A stretch of 64,000 nucleotides of DNA from Bacillus sp. 103mf (GCF_900116295.1 NZ_FPAF01000002.1:226592-290591), one strand, 5' to 3'; counted from the first letter of the stretch, positions 1-8,628 are shown. Notes: generated by a model not told the origin, from the sequence alone. Numbers and translations: made by a program.

Positions 1-68
1 CCCATGCCTGGGAAACCACCCATACCCATGCCTGGGAAACCTATAATACGTTGAGAATCTAATCGCAT
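1..68 (-). CDS. 5' end of a Gly/Met/Phe/Pro-repeat protein (partial)
   Basis: Only the first 22 codons are inside the window. The minus-strand frame starts at an ATG at 68-66 and reads MRLDSQRIIG, then a GFPGMGMGGFPGMG repeat. A weak ribosome binding site (GGGTG) lies a few bases upstream. The repeat resembles low-complexity Gly-rich segments of small Bacillus surface or spore proteins, but no family can be assigned from so short a piece. Confidence 0.45.
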   Translation of the reverse strand, partial: MRLDSQRIIGFPGMGMGGFPGM

Positions 69-174
69 GCTTTCACCCACTTTTATAAATATTTCATAGT
101 CTTTTACATGCTATGCTTAAAAAAAATAAAGGAGCTTATTCCTCTTTAAAATTAGGCAGACTAACTACTGTTAC

Positions 175-240
175 TAATAGGTTATGGTGATATACTAACC
201 ATCAGTGGGGAATAAAGAAAATCCCCACTAATAAAAGCTG
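175..240 (-). repeat. Copy of dispersed hairpin repeat (family 2)
   Basis: A hairpin with arms AGTGGGGA and TCCCCACT about 10 bases apart, in the same sequence context as stretches near 38.03, 43.1 and 51.6 kb. It lies just downstream of the YdeI-like gene and may end its transcript, although it has no clear T-tract. Confidence 0.5.
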
Positions 241-244
241 CATT

Positions 245-898
245 TTATTTCTTTTTCCGACGGAACAAATCGATTGTTTTGTATCCTTGTGAAAGGATAT
301 CAACCATTTGTTGATGGCGTTTATCGCGTGTTTGTTGTTGTTTTGCTGAGAATATGTGACGTGCCCAGTCTTTTTGATATCCAGGGGTTAAGCTTTGGTA
401 AAACTTAAGTTCGTTTGGATGGTCGGCTAATAATGCTTCAACGTCCTTAACATTGTTCTCATAATCTGCAACGCACTGGCTGGCTGCTGCTGTTTTCTTT
501 GCTTTCTTTTTTTCATGTTTTAGACCGACTACAGTGAAAATGTCATCCATACTTACCATACGGGCGAACTTGATATCGCTACTTCCTATATATCCATCTT
601 CTCCAACGTTCATTGCTGGAAACATTTCATCTCTGTGAATAAAGGTTTCATAGTGCTTATTCCCTTTTTTCGGGTATGCAAAAAATATATAACCTTTTTC
701 AAGTAACAGCTGTTCATTGTTAAGGATAAATTGTGTGTGCGTAACCATCTCATCAAGTGTTTCTACAAAAATAAAAATCGCATCATGATCTTTTGAAAGG
801 GTCGTTTGTTGTTCAGTAAAGACATTGTAGTCGCTTGGTTGATTGATTACGGCCATATTTTTGAATTTAGTTAGTTTTAATTTATCGATAATTGTCAT
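245..898 (-). CDS. YdeI/OmpD-associated (OmdA) family protein
   Basis: A 217-residue cytoplasmic protein. The C-terminal third (LTPGYQKDWARHIFSAKQ followed by a basic helix ending FRRKKK) matches the YdeI/OmdA family, sometimes called bacteriocin-protection proteins. The N-terminal part looks like the DUF1801-type fold often found next to it. I place the start at the ATG at 898: an AAGGAG site sits six bases upstream, inside the first codons of a longer frame that would start at 913. The biochemical role is not known. The gene stands alone, with the neighbouring permease ending 247 bases upstream. Confidence 0.8.
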   Translation of the reverse strand: MTIIDKLKLTKFKNMAVINQPSDYNVFTEQQTTLSKDHDAIFIFVETLDEMVTHTQFILNNEQLLLEKGYIFFAYPKKGNKHYETFIHRDEMFPAMNVGEDGYIGSSDIKFARMVSMDDIFTVVGLKHEKKKAKKTAAASQCVADYENNVKDVEALLADHPNELKFYQSLTPGYQKDWARHIFSAKQQQTRDKRHQQMVDILSQGYKTIDLFRRKKK

Positions 899-1090
899 AA
901 CAAGCTCCTTCATTTTTAGTTTAGTACAATTTAAGTTCCATTTATTTTCTATTCAATCATTGCATTTGATCATTAAGTAACCATAATTTAAGCATTGATT
1001 CTAATAAAGTGTACCTTATTGAGAGAAAAATGTCTGTTAAAATGGGCACTAGTTTATAGCTGTTCGTAAAGTTATACTTTCTTACAATAA

Positions 1091-1119
1091 AAAGGCAGAC
1101 CATATAACAGTCTGCCTTT
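1091..1119 (-). terminator. Rho-independent terminator of the permease gene
   Basis: Perfect 10-bp inverted repeat AAAGGCAGAC/GTCTGCCTTT with a 9-base loop, about 25 bases beyond the permease stop codon. Confidence 0.8.
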
Positions 1120-1144
1120 CATTTATATTAAAAATGTAGTATTA

Positions 1145-2473
1145 CTATACTTTTTTCTTTTTCCCTACAAAAACAGAGCATAGAATTAAGATAATTAGAA
1201 TGCCTAAACAAATAAAAATACTCGCTCGGTTTTGATCACTGAATGTAAACGCCACGCAGCAAATACTTAATGTAATCGCAGTAAACAAAGTTGCATATGG
1301 AAATCCCCATACTTTAAAATGCGGTAGCTTTGTATATGTTTTGCGAAGTTTTAGCTGCGATAAACATATGCTGATCCACACCACTGATACTGTAAATCCT
1401 GGAATTGCCATTAAATACCCAAAAACACGGTCAGGTGAAAAGTATGCGACAAATGTCCCGCCGATAAGAACGATAGAGCTCAAGATTACGCTATATACTG
1501 GAACACCGTTCTTCGCAACATATGAAAACTGTTTCGGTGCTTCCCCTTCTGCAGCTAAGGAATGAAGCATACGTGTACAACCATAGATACCGGAGTTAGC
1601 CGCGGACAATACAGCAGTAATAAGGACGAAGTTCATAATATGAGCGGACCCTTTAAATCCAACTGCCGATAATACTTGTACAAACGGGCTTGCTTGGTTG
1701 CCAATTTCATTCCATGGAATTAATCCGCAAATGATAAGGATTGGAAGTGTGTAGAATAATACGATTCTCCAAAATACTCCTTTAATCACTTTAGGTAATA
1801 CTTTCTCTGTATCCTTCATTTCTGTTAAAGTCAATCCGATCAGTTCGGAACCACCGTAAGAAAAAATTACAATTAACAATGCGGAAAATACTCCTGACCA
1901 GCCGTGTGGGAAGAATCCCTGGTGCTGTACGTAGTTTTGCATATAGTGTGTTTCATTGCTTGGAATTACTCCAAATAAAATAGCTCCGCCTAAAATAAGA
2001 AATAGAACAATCATCGTAATTTTAATTCCAGCAAACCAAAATTCAAACTCGCCGTAATGCTTTACATTCATAAAATTAATAGCCACAATGAAAATTGCAC
2101 TAATAAAGCTTAAAGACCATAAAGACATAGATGGAAACCAATATTGCAGAAAGCTTCCTGCAGCGATTACTTCAATGACACATACAACTAACAACATGAA
2201 ACAGTACATCCATCCAATCACGAATGAGACTTTTGGTCCAAGTGCTTTACGGATAAATCCTTTCATATTCATCCCTGGATAAGCGATGGCCATCTCCGCA
2301 AGTGCACTCATTACCACAAGCAACAATAACCCTGCAAACAGATAAGAAAAAATAACTGCTGGCCCCGCTATTGATACTGTTTCAGAAGTCCCTTTAAATA
2401 TACCTGTGCCGATTGCTCCTCCAAGTGCCATCAAACGGACATGCCGCGGCAATAACCTTTTTTGTAATTCCAT
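1145..2473 (-). CDS. Amino-acid permease (APC superfamily, AAT type)
   Basis: A 442-residue integral membrane protein with about twelve hydrophobic segments. The N-terminus (RHVRLMALGGAIGTGIFKG, residues 9-27) carries the AAT-family signature GGAIGTGIF. It should import an amino acid by proton symport. The start ATG at 2473 follows a strong GAGGAGG site. Two tandem T-box leaders precede it, so expression should rise when a particular tRNA is uncharged. My reading of both specifier loops favours TTC (Phe), which would make this a phenylalanine or aromatic amino-acid transporter; that substrate is an inference. Confidence 0.9.
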   Translation of the reverse strand: MELQKRLLPRHVRLMALGGAIGTGIFKGTSETVSIAGPAVIFSYLFAGLLLLVVMSALAEMAIAYPGMNMKGFIRKALGPKVSFVIGWMYCFMLLVVCVIEVIAAGSFLQYWFPSMSLWSLSFISAIFIVAINFMNVKHYGEFEFWFAGIKITMIVLFLILGGAILFGVIPSNETHYMQNYVQHQGFFPHGWSGVFSALLIVIFSYGGSELIGLTLTEMKDTEKVLPKVIKGVFWRIVLFYTLPILIICGLIPWNEIGNQASPFVQVLSAVGFKGSAHIMNFVLITAVLSAANSGIYGCTRMLHSLAAEGEAPKQFSYVAKNGVPVYSVILSSIVLIGGTFVAYFSPDRVFGYLMAIPGFTVSVVWISICLSQLKLRKTYTKLPHFKVWGFPYATLFTAITLSICCVAFTFSDQNRASIFICLGILIILILCSVFVGKKKKV

Positions 2474-2559
2474 AAATTTCCCTCCTCATTATTTATATAA
2501 AGATTTTTTATTTTACAAAAGATTTCATAGAATCAATTGTAGTTTTTCTTTTCATAAAA

Positions 2560-2805
2560 AAAATCATCCCTGTCCTAAATGACAGGGACGATTTACACCG
2601 CGGTACCACCCTAATTGCAAACTTACGTCTGCCTCTTCATTTTGTTAACGATCTATTGACCGTCTTTCCCTCTATAAAAGTCGCCCCTTATTTCGAAAAA
2701 GATGCTCCGGGATTGAAATTCACACTTATTTATGTACTGATTCACACCTTCCACCAGCTCTCTGAAACAGGGAAATAAGTATTACTGTATTCCTTTCATT
2801 GCATT
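2560..2805 (-). promoter_or_regulatory. T-box leader, permease-proximal copy
   Basis: On the minus strand the leader shows AGAGAGCTGGTGG and GGTGTGAA in Stem I, a GGAGC element after the specifier loop, the T-box core GGTGGTACCGCGG (2598-2610), and a terminator with arms at 2564-2574 and 2581-2591 followed by a T-run. After GTGAAT in the specifier loop comes TTC then A, the usual codon-plus-purine arrangement (Phe). The antiterminator reads TGGT, which pairs with a tRNA whose discriminator base is A, as in tRNA-Phe; this argues against the overlapping Ser codon. Confidence 0.9.
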
Positions 2806-2830
2806 TCCTATATTATGTTTTCTATATAAT

Positions 2831-3085
2831 AAAAAAGCCCCTACTGATTGTATCAGTAGGGACGAATATATCGCGGTACCACCCTAGTTGCAGACTGAGT
2901 CTGCCTCTCAACTTTGTTAACGATCTCATATTTGACCGTCTTTTCCTCATAAAGGTCACCCTTTACTTCGAAAAAAATGCTCCAGGATCGAATTTCATCC
3001 TTATCTTTGTACTGATTTGCACCTTCCATCAGCTCTCTAAAACAGTGAGATAAGCACTACTTATATTCCCTTCATTGCTCAATTA
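2831..3085 (-). promoter_or_regulatory. T-box leader, permease-distal copy
   Basis: A second complete T-box leader upstream of the first. It has AGAGAGCTGATGG and GGTGCAAA in Stem I, the core GGTGGTACCGCG (2871-2882), and a terminator with 10-bp arms CCCTACTGAT/ATCAGTAGGG (2839-2848, 2852-2861) ahead of a T-run. The specifier loop again offers TTC, here followed by G. Its layout parallels the proximal copy, so the pair looks like a duplication that tightens control by one tRNA. Confidence 0.9.
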
Positions 3086-3397
3086 TATTTCAATTTATAT
3101 GACGTAGCTACGTTCTTTTGTAAGTATGTTTTGTATTATAGAGGTTGCATTAATATTCTGTCAATGATTTTAAGTAATATTTATTTAGAGGTATATTTTA
3201 CCAAAAGACACACTACTCTCTTTATTATCAGAAGTTATATATACAAATTCACATGGGATATTTTTGTTTTAAATATTCAGAATTAATATTAAAATAAATA
3301 AAAAGAGTGTATAGAATTACAAATTATAAATAACGAGGATTGGAGGTTTATAGCTGATTTTTCATTCAACCTTGGGGGAATTCTCAATTTTGATAAT

Positions 3398-3575
3398 TAT
3401 ATATATCCATTGTAATTTTTCGACATATAAGTCGTTGCTATGCAGAATACAGCATGACCGCTACTCGCTTTCTCCTTTTTGTGGATGGAAAAGGCCCTGA
3501 CCGTTTCTATGCGCGGCTAGATTCTCTCGTCCCCCCAAAAAAGAAAGGGGTTTTTAACTTATATATAGATGTCTA
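3398..3575 (+). repeat. Dispersed bcr-like repeat, copy A
   Basis: Shares the pattern TATCCATTGTAATTTTTCGACATATA, then GCTATGC, TGACCGCTACTCGCTTTCTCC, GGCCCTGACCG, GCTAGA, CTCTCGTCC and a final AAAGGGGTTTTT with nine other sites in this window. The family resembles the bcr repeats of the B. cereus group. The ends have related inverted sequences, suggesting a small mobile or structured element. Confidence 0.75.
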
Positions 3576-3625
3576 GTAATTGTAACGAATTATAAACTAT
3601 TTTAAACGCTAACGAGGAAATAGAG

Positions 3626-4513
3626 ATGAAACTACAATTAAAAGCTGATTTAATGCTACTACTGGTTACATTTTTTTGGGGTGCATCCATCTTACTTACA
3701 AAGGTTGGACTCACTTACATACAAGAATATAATTTAATCTCATTACGTTTTATTATTGCTTTTCTTTTATCAGGCATCATATTTTACAAACATTTAATCA
3801 AAATTGATTTTAAAACTATAAAATATGCGTTTATATTAGCTTCTATTTTGTTTATTGTTTATGTTTTTGCAACTTTTGGTACAAAGTATACAACTGTTTC
3901 TAATGCTGGTTTCTTAATGAGTCTCACAGTCATATTCATTCCGGTATTATCATCTATATTTTTAAAACAACGACCTGAAAAAAAGGTTGTATTGGCAATC
4001 GTTTTAACCATAGTAGGAATAGGACTATTAACATTAAATAGTGAATTAAAAATAGGTTATGGTGATATATTATGTATCTTATGTGCTTTATTTTATGCCG
4101 TTCATATCATCGTTACTGGGACAATGACCAAGCATGTTAATTCAATTGCTCTTGGCGTGTTACAACTCGGTTTTGTTGGCCTATTTAGTATCATTTTCTC
4201 AATGTTTATGGAAACCCCAAAACTTCCTAACACGTTTGAATCATGGTTTTCAATTTTAGTATTAAGCATATTTTGTACAGCAATAGCTTTCATTGTCCAA
4301 GTCATTGCGCAACAACATACGAGTCCTACACATGCAGGTCTTATTTTTTCATTAGAGCCTGTGTTTTCTGCAGGTTTCGCTTTCTTTTTTACAGGTGAAA
4401 CTCTCACATTTAAAGGATACATAGGTGCAACACTTATATTATTAAGTGTATTAATTGCCGAACTAGACTTTAAGAGTTTATTAAAACTAAATTATAGGAG
4501 AAATATAGAATAG
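3626..4513 (+). CDS. EamA/DMT family transporter
   Basis: A 295-residue protein with ten predicted membrane segments and two EamA repeats (about residues 8-135 and 148-280). The first repeat begins with FFWGASILLTKVG, the usual DMT entry motif, and the second ends with the GETLTFKGYIGATLILLSVL segment. Members export or import amino acids and other metabolites; no substrate is indicated here. The start ATG follows a weak GAGGAAATAGAG site. The gene stands alone between a dispersed repeat and an IS605-type element. Confidence 0.88.
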   Translation: MKLQLKADLMLLLVTFFWGASILLTKVGLTYIQEYNLISLRFIIAFLLSGIIFYKHLIKIDFKTIKYAFILASILFIVYVFATFGTKYTTVSNAGFLMSLTVIFIPVLSSIFLKQRPEKKVVLAIVLTIVGIGLLTLNSELKIGYGDILCILCALFYAVHIIVTGTMTKHVNSIALGVLQLGFVGLFSIIFSMFMETPKLPNTFESWFSILVLSIFCTAIAFIVQVIAQQHTSPTHAGLIFSLEPVFSAGFAFFFTGETLTFKGYIGATLILLSVLIAELDFKSLLKLNYRRNIE

Positions 4514-4607
4514 ATATCCCACCACAATATATAAATACAAATTGTAAAACCGATATAAAGACCTTTAAATGAATACATTCACGGTTTACACGAGACCAGT
4601 CAGAAAC

Positions 4608-4730
4608 TACATTGAACTACCCCCACCTAAAATCCTAACAGATTTTTGAGGAAGGGGATTCCAAAAAGGGACAACTAAGACAAAATTCTTAGCAGACCAT
4701 ACCCATTCAACAAGGTATGGTTTTTCTGCT
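4608..4730 (-). mobile_element. Right end of the IS605-type element; candidate guide-RNA scaffold
   Basis: On the coding strand, a hairpin with arms ACCATACC/GGTATGGT (extended by AGCAGA/TCTGCT) spans the last codons and stop of the TnpB-related gene. It is followed by a C-rich/G-rich pair (AATCCCC to GGTGGGGG) and the sequence GTAGTTCAA. Elements of the IS200/IS605 group usually end this way, and TnpB-type proteins use an RNA from this end with the guide lying just outside it. If so, the element ends near 4612 and the guide would be the next bases, 4611 downward. No RNA evidence is available. Confidence 0.5.
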
Positions 4731-6413
4731 TTCAAACTTAGACAAACCTTTTACTTCCAAGTCGGTAAGAACCCCTGAAGGAAAAAGTTCGTTCACAGAA
4801 CGAATCTTGTTATGGTTCGAAAGCTCCATCTGATAGAATGTGTGAACACGCAAATCAGACAGGATCCCAGACAGCCACTTCCATTGCGCCCAATGATGCA
4901 GACCTACCATCTTCTCTGGTAATAGTGAATACAAAATTGGTGGAAGTTTTTCTTTCAATCCCATCGCTCTTCTAGCGATGACATAAGAAGCTGTTTGGTG
5001 AATGCTGATACCAAGACGTTTCATATATTTGATTTTACCAATTTGAGAAGTGTACGCTGGATTTACCTCAAATACTGCAATCCCCATCTTCTCAGCACGG
5101 CTTTTAATAGCTGAAATCATCTTTTTGTAAGCAAACATGCTCATCATCATGTTTGCTTTTTTGTTACCATAAGGGTTCTTAACCTTTGCTTTTGTTGTGT
5201 TTAATTTTTCTACAACAATCGGTTTGTTTGCTTTTACAGCAATATCAACGAATGCAATAACTTCTGCTTCAATCATTTTCGTAATTTGTTCTGATGTTTT
5301 CCCTAACATATCAAAGGATAATACACCCGTTTTTATGAGTTGTCCTTGTTTATTGATGTTTGACCAAGCAAAGTGGTCAAAATTACAGTCTACTCCAATG
5401 ACACCATCGGATTTGCTGAAATTTTTATTTTGGTTCTCTTCAATATCGATTAAACATTTAAAAATGTAGTAATCACCGTAGTCTTCAATTGCCCAACTGA
5501 TTGGTTTTCCTGCATTCTTTTTATCTTTGCAATCCCATTGGTTTTGAACAGCTGCATTCACTTGTTCTTGTCCATACGGAAATGTAAGATTAGGAATTTC
5601 AACTGCAACGCCGTTTGGTGTTGTAAAGTGTAAAGATTGTGATTCCGTATTGTATGTAAATACAAAGTTTCCTGATTTTGCGTCTTTTCGACCTGAAATC
5701 AACATTTGATTGTAACGAGCCTTTTCAAAATCCTGCACCCAAAGTGTATGATTTTGAACATAAGTATCTACAGTATGTTGTGCTTTGAATAATTTTTTAC
5801 TCCCAAATACAACAGAAGAAACTTTGTTTTTTAAACTATGAAGTAGTTTTTGTAGTCTATCCAACCGAAATGCAAGGCTACCTAAACGAGAACGAAGTGT
5901 TTGAATACGCACATCTAAATATTCATGCTCAAATTGATAGGCATGATAGTAAATATCCGTTCTCTCTTTAAATTGCACAACATAATATTGTCCCCTTTGT
6001 TGTTCTCTGGACGTTTTATTGAACGTTGGCTTCCCGTTGATAAACGATGTTTTCATTTTATTCAGCACTGTCAAATCTGACTTGGTTTTCTTCATCTTCT
6101 TTTTTACAGCTTTCATCTGTTCATTTTTATTTTCAATATACAATTTTTTCAATTCTGTCTGAGAAGAAAACAGTGCATTGGCTTCCTGCACAGCACTATT
6201 GGCATAATAGTCATTCAAACTAAATCGTGATTTTACAGTCATTTGCATACTATCAGAACGTCTGGAGGTACCAGAACGTTTTTCTAACACTTGCGTTTGA
6301 AAAGCGAAATGCTTCGCACGATTAAATACGAAAAGAGCATGTCCAATCGCTTCAACATATTTTGGATTTAGTGCATTCTTATAGATACGAATTGAAAAAT
6401 ATGCTTTTTTCAT
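4707..6413 (-). CDS. TnpB-related protein of an IS605-type element
   Basis: A 568-residue basic protein from the ATG at 6413 (AAAGGAG site upstream). It has a long helical N-terminal half and a RuvC-like C-terminal part: GVIGVDCNFDHF with Asp342, IVVEKLN with Glu402, and SIHQTASYVIARR with His472 where classical TnpB has Asp. The zinc-finger CxxC pairs of ordinary TnpB are missing, replaced by the NPAYTSQIGKIKY block typical of TnpB-related accessory proteins. RuvC proper can use His at its third site, so the nuclease may still be active. No TnpA transposase is nearby. Classical TnpB is an RNA-guided nuclease; activity here is inferred. Confidence 0.85.
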   Translation of the reverse strand: MKKAYFSIRIYKNALNPKYVEAIGHALFVFNRAKHFAFQTQVLEKRSGTSRRSDSMQMTVKSRFSLNDYYANSAVQEANALFSSQTELKKLYIENKNEQMKAVKKKMKKTKSDLTVLNKMKTSFINGKPTFNKTSREQQRGQYYVVQFKERTDIYYHAYQFEHEYLDVRIQTLRSRLGSLAFRLDRLQKLLHSLKNKVSSVVFGSKKLFKAQHTVDTYVQNHTLWVQDFEKARYNQMLISGRKDAKSGNFVFTYNTESQSLHFTTPNGVAVEIPNLTFPYGQEQVNAAVQNQWDCKDKKNAGKPISWAIEDYGDYYIFKCLIDIEENQNKNFSKSDGVIGVDCNFDHFAWSNINKQGQLIKTGVLSFDMLGKTSEQITKMIEAEVIAFVDIAVKANKPIVVEKLNTTKAKVKNPYGNKKANMMMSMFAYKKMISAIKSRAEKMGIAVFEVNPAYTSQIGKIKYMKRLGISIHQTASYVIARRAMGLKEKLPPILYSLLPEKMVGLHHWAQWKWLSGILSDLRVHTFYQMELSNHNKIRSVNELFPSGVLTDLEVKGLSKFESRKTIPC

Positions 6414-6426
6414 TGGACACACTCCT

Positions 6427-6463
6427 TTCTTGTTTTGTATACACAAAGTATACAAAACAAGAA
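6427..6463. promoter_or_regulatory. 16-bp perfect inverted repeat in the TnpB-related gene leader
   Basis: Arms TTCTTGTTTTGTATAC (6427-6442) and GTATACAAAACAAGAA (6448-6463) with a 5-base spacer. The gene-proximal arm ends directly against the AAAGGAG ribosome binding site. As DNA it could be an operator; as RNA it would be a 16-bp stem next to the site of ribosome entry. Confidence 0.8.
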
Positions 6464-6521
6464 CGTATGTTTCCATTTATATACTGAAAAAAAAAACAAA
6501 AAAAAAACAAAAAAAAATCGA

Positions 6522-6570
6522 TTCACCCCCCACCTACCGTTGCGCGCTTGAGGTAGGGGTCTTCTCGCCA
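6522..6570 (-). mobile_element. Probable left end of the IS605-type element
   Basis: An imperfect hairpin made of ACCCCTACCTC and GGTAGGTGGGG around GCGCGC, resembling the CCCC/GGGG pairing at the other end of the element. On the gene side it is followed by three runs of nine or ten T separated by G, so it could also act as a terminator that shields the element from outside transcription. Confidence 0.5.
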
Positions 6571-6630
6571 GATATAATAAACCACTACTCAATTCCAAAA
6601 TGCAGATGAATATCATTAACATATCGAAAA

Positions 6631-6650
6631 AGGAACCTGCATAGGTTCCT
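6631..6650 (-). terminator. Terminator of the DUF4176 gene cluster
   Basis: 8-bp arms AGGAACCT/AGGTTCCT with a 4-base loop, followed on the minus strand by TTTTTC. Confidence 0.75.
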
Positions 6651-6730
6651 TTCCCTGTTTCTAGATCATATTCAATTAAGCATTCCTACAAATGCCTCTT
6701 CTAACTCATTTACAAAACCCGTAAATTTTT

Positions 6731-6934
6731 TTATCGAATATATCTACAATTAAATACAAATGCATAATCAGGATTCATGTGTCCTTCTAGATAAAAACAA
6801 CCAATATAGTCATACATAACAGCTTCTTCAATCATAAGCATTTGTTTTCTTCCGTAAATTACAATCTTTTCTGTCTCTTCTTTTAACAGAACAATAGAAC
6901 CTCTTTGTAACAATCTTTCTGTAGAAAATTGCAT
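6731..6934 (-). CDS. DUF4176 domain protein (T7SS-associated)
   Basis: A 67-residue protein. The stretch GSIVLLKEETEKIVIYGRK followed by YDYIGCFYLEGHMNPDYAF is characteristic of DUF4176, a small family found beside type VII secretion substrates and LXG toxins in Firmicutes. An AGGA site lies five bases before the ATG. It is the last gene of a minus-strand cluster starting near 9.2 kb and is followed by a terminator. Its molecular role is unknown. Confidence 0.8.
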   Translation of the reverse strand: MQFSTERLLQRGSIVLLKEETEKIVIYGRKQMLMIEEAVMYDYIGCFYLEGHMNPDYAFVFNCRYIR

Positions 6935-6997
6935 AATTTCCTGCTCTTCCTCATACGCCTTATATATTTTTAAGTATTATTTTAATAGTGCAGAATC

Positions 6998-7873
6998 TCA
7001 CTTGAACCATCCTATCGTTTTCGACCAAGCATTATTTATCCCTCTTTTCACTCTACCTTTCATGGTATACTTTGAAGCAACTGTCATAGTAATTCCTGTT
7101 GTTTCAAAAAACACTCTTTCTAAAAATACCGTATCCTTTACATTACACACTTCTAACTCATTTTGTTTTTGGATCATGAACCAGTTACAACCTGGACCTA
7201 CTAAAAATCTTATATTTTTTTCATTGTGCTTCCCATCTTCATTTAAAAAAATAGTACATTCGCCTAAACATTCGGAATTTTTCAATGATGATGTAAATAC
7301 TTCTACAAATTCCTTTGTTACTTCCTCTTTTTCTATTAAAAATTGTTCTAGACTTCCAACCGGAGAACTGGAAGACAACTCAGTCAATTGGTCATATGTT
7401 GCTACTTGAATGCGCGCATTCATATTTATAAACTGCTCTTCTTCATCTTCTAACCAGCTTCCAATCGTATTAATATATTCATTCAATCCTTCTGTTAGCC
7501 TAAAAATATATGTAGTTTTTGAAGCAAAATTTCTTTCTTCTTCAAGGGTCATAAATTCGGGTTTCTCTAATGAAATATAATAATATGAATCTACATCCTG
7601 TTCCTTACTTTGTATTTTAAGTTTAACAACCGCATCATTGCATTTACAAATCTCTAAAAAATACAATGCACTTGGTTCAATGATGAGTTTACCGTCTATT
7701 TCTTCCAATACTCCATCTTCTAGAAGAGTTGTTCTTACTTCCTCCCACTCTTGATCTATTTGCTCTAAGGTATAGCCTTTGTATGGATTTTCAAATCCTT
7801 TAACTTCTTCCATCCCTATCATTCGAAATAGAAAAAAGACTTCCCTGCTATCTAAATGTAATTCCACATTCAT
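6998..7873 (-). CDS. Possible EspG-like T7SS chaperone
   Basis: A 291-residue soluble protein. The N-terminus (VELHLDSREVFFLFRMIGM, then a helical stretch and TTLLEDGVLEEIDGKLII) follows the pattern of mycobacterial EspG secretion chaperones: a strand, a helix-turn-helix and a short acidic loop. The C-terminus NNAWSKTIGWFK shares a WSxxxGWF motif with the small fragment encoded at 8600-8788. Position between a DUF4176 gene and a membrane protein supports a role in handling a type VII substrate. The EspG comparison rests on pattern only, so treat the function as tentative. Confidence 0.6.
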   Translation of the reverse strand: MNVELHLDSREVFFLFRMIGMEEVKGFENPYKGYTLEQIDQEWEEVRTTLLEDGVLEEIDGKLIIEPSALYFLEICKCNDAVVKLKIQSKEQDVDSYYYISLEKPEFMTLEEERNFASKTTYIFRLTEGLNEYINTIGSWLEDEEEQFINMNARIQVATYDQLTELSSSSPVGSLEQFLIEKEEVTKEFVEVFTSSLKNSECLGECTIFLNEDGKHNEKNIRFLVGPGCNWFMIQKQNELEVCNVKDTVFLERVFFETTGITMTVASKYTMKGRVKRGINNAWSKTIGWFK

Positions 7874-7947
7874 GAGATTAACTCTCCCTTCTATTTTTTC
7901 TAGCCTTTAATCGACTATAAGAAGAATGCGCTTTCAACAAATCCTCT

Positions 7948-8628
7948 TCAAAAGGCTCTATGTGTCTTCCCACCACTTTCTATATGCTTCCGTAAATAAT
8001 AATACCTATGGAGATCCATAATCATATAAAACAAAGCAAATGAAAACACTGTGCATGCACACATAAATACAATTGCCCCCATCTGTTGTGTTGCAATGCT
8101 AAGAATTATATTAGCAATTAACTGCCCAAATCCTACTACAAAAGCTGCTACTTTTACACTACCAGTCTCTTTTTTCCATACATTTGATTTCTTTCTTGGT
8201 TCCTGAAGTTTTTTAATATGATTTTTATAAAAATGATACAAAGCAAAAACATACAAACCAACTGAAAAAATAAAATAGATTGGCGTTTGTAATTGTAACA
8301 CTTCATATGCAAATTTTTGAGTTATAACCAATAATCCTACTGAACATATGATGCCATATACCCCTCGAAATAGAGTGTATTGTAATTGTCGTTTCCGAGG
8401 ATTGATAGCAATCCATATGGCCCACAGATTCAAAAAGATAATCGGAGGAGCTACTACATATACATATAGTAATCGAAAAGAATTCGCAAGAGCAGGCAAA
8501 AGAACAAACATGTCTGCCCCCACAAGAACAAGGACAATTACGTGGAATCTTATTTCATTTACAGGATAAACAGCCATATAATGTGCAAAGGCTTTCTTAT
8601 TAAAATCTATACTTTTTTTCATGTTCAT
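7948..8628 (-). CDS. Multi-pass membrane protein of the T7SS-like cluster
   Basis: A 226-residue protein with about six hydrophobic segments (roughly residues 28-48, 52-75, 85-105, 112-130, 157-178, 184-205) and basic loops. No family recognised. Its first codons overlap the 3' end of the fragment at 8600-8788, so the two are translationally linked. Membrane proteins of this kind commonly sit in LXG/WXG100 loci, where some act in secretion or as immunity factors for membrane-active toxins; either is possible here. Confidence 0.75.
   Translation of the reverse strand: MNMKKSIDFNKKAFAHYMAVYPVNEIRFHVIVLVLVGADMFVLLPALANSFRLLYVYVVAPPIIFLNLWAIWIAINPRKRQLQYTLFRGVYGIICSVGLLVITQKFAYEVLQLQTPIYFIFSVGLYVFALYHFYKNHIKKLQEPRKKSNVWKKETGSVKVAAFVVGFGQLIANIILSIATQQMGAIVFMCACTVFSFALFYMIMDLHRYYYLRKHIESGGKTHRAF

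Noticed and set aside
2799-3053. 84-codon plus-strand frame
   Set aside because: It is antisense to the structured T-box leader.
6410-6622. 70-codon frame upstream of the TnpB-related gene
   Set aside because: It reads through poly-T tracts and the palindrome, giving strings of Phe and Lys; no start signal.
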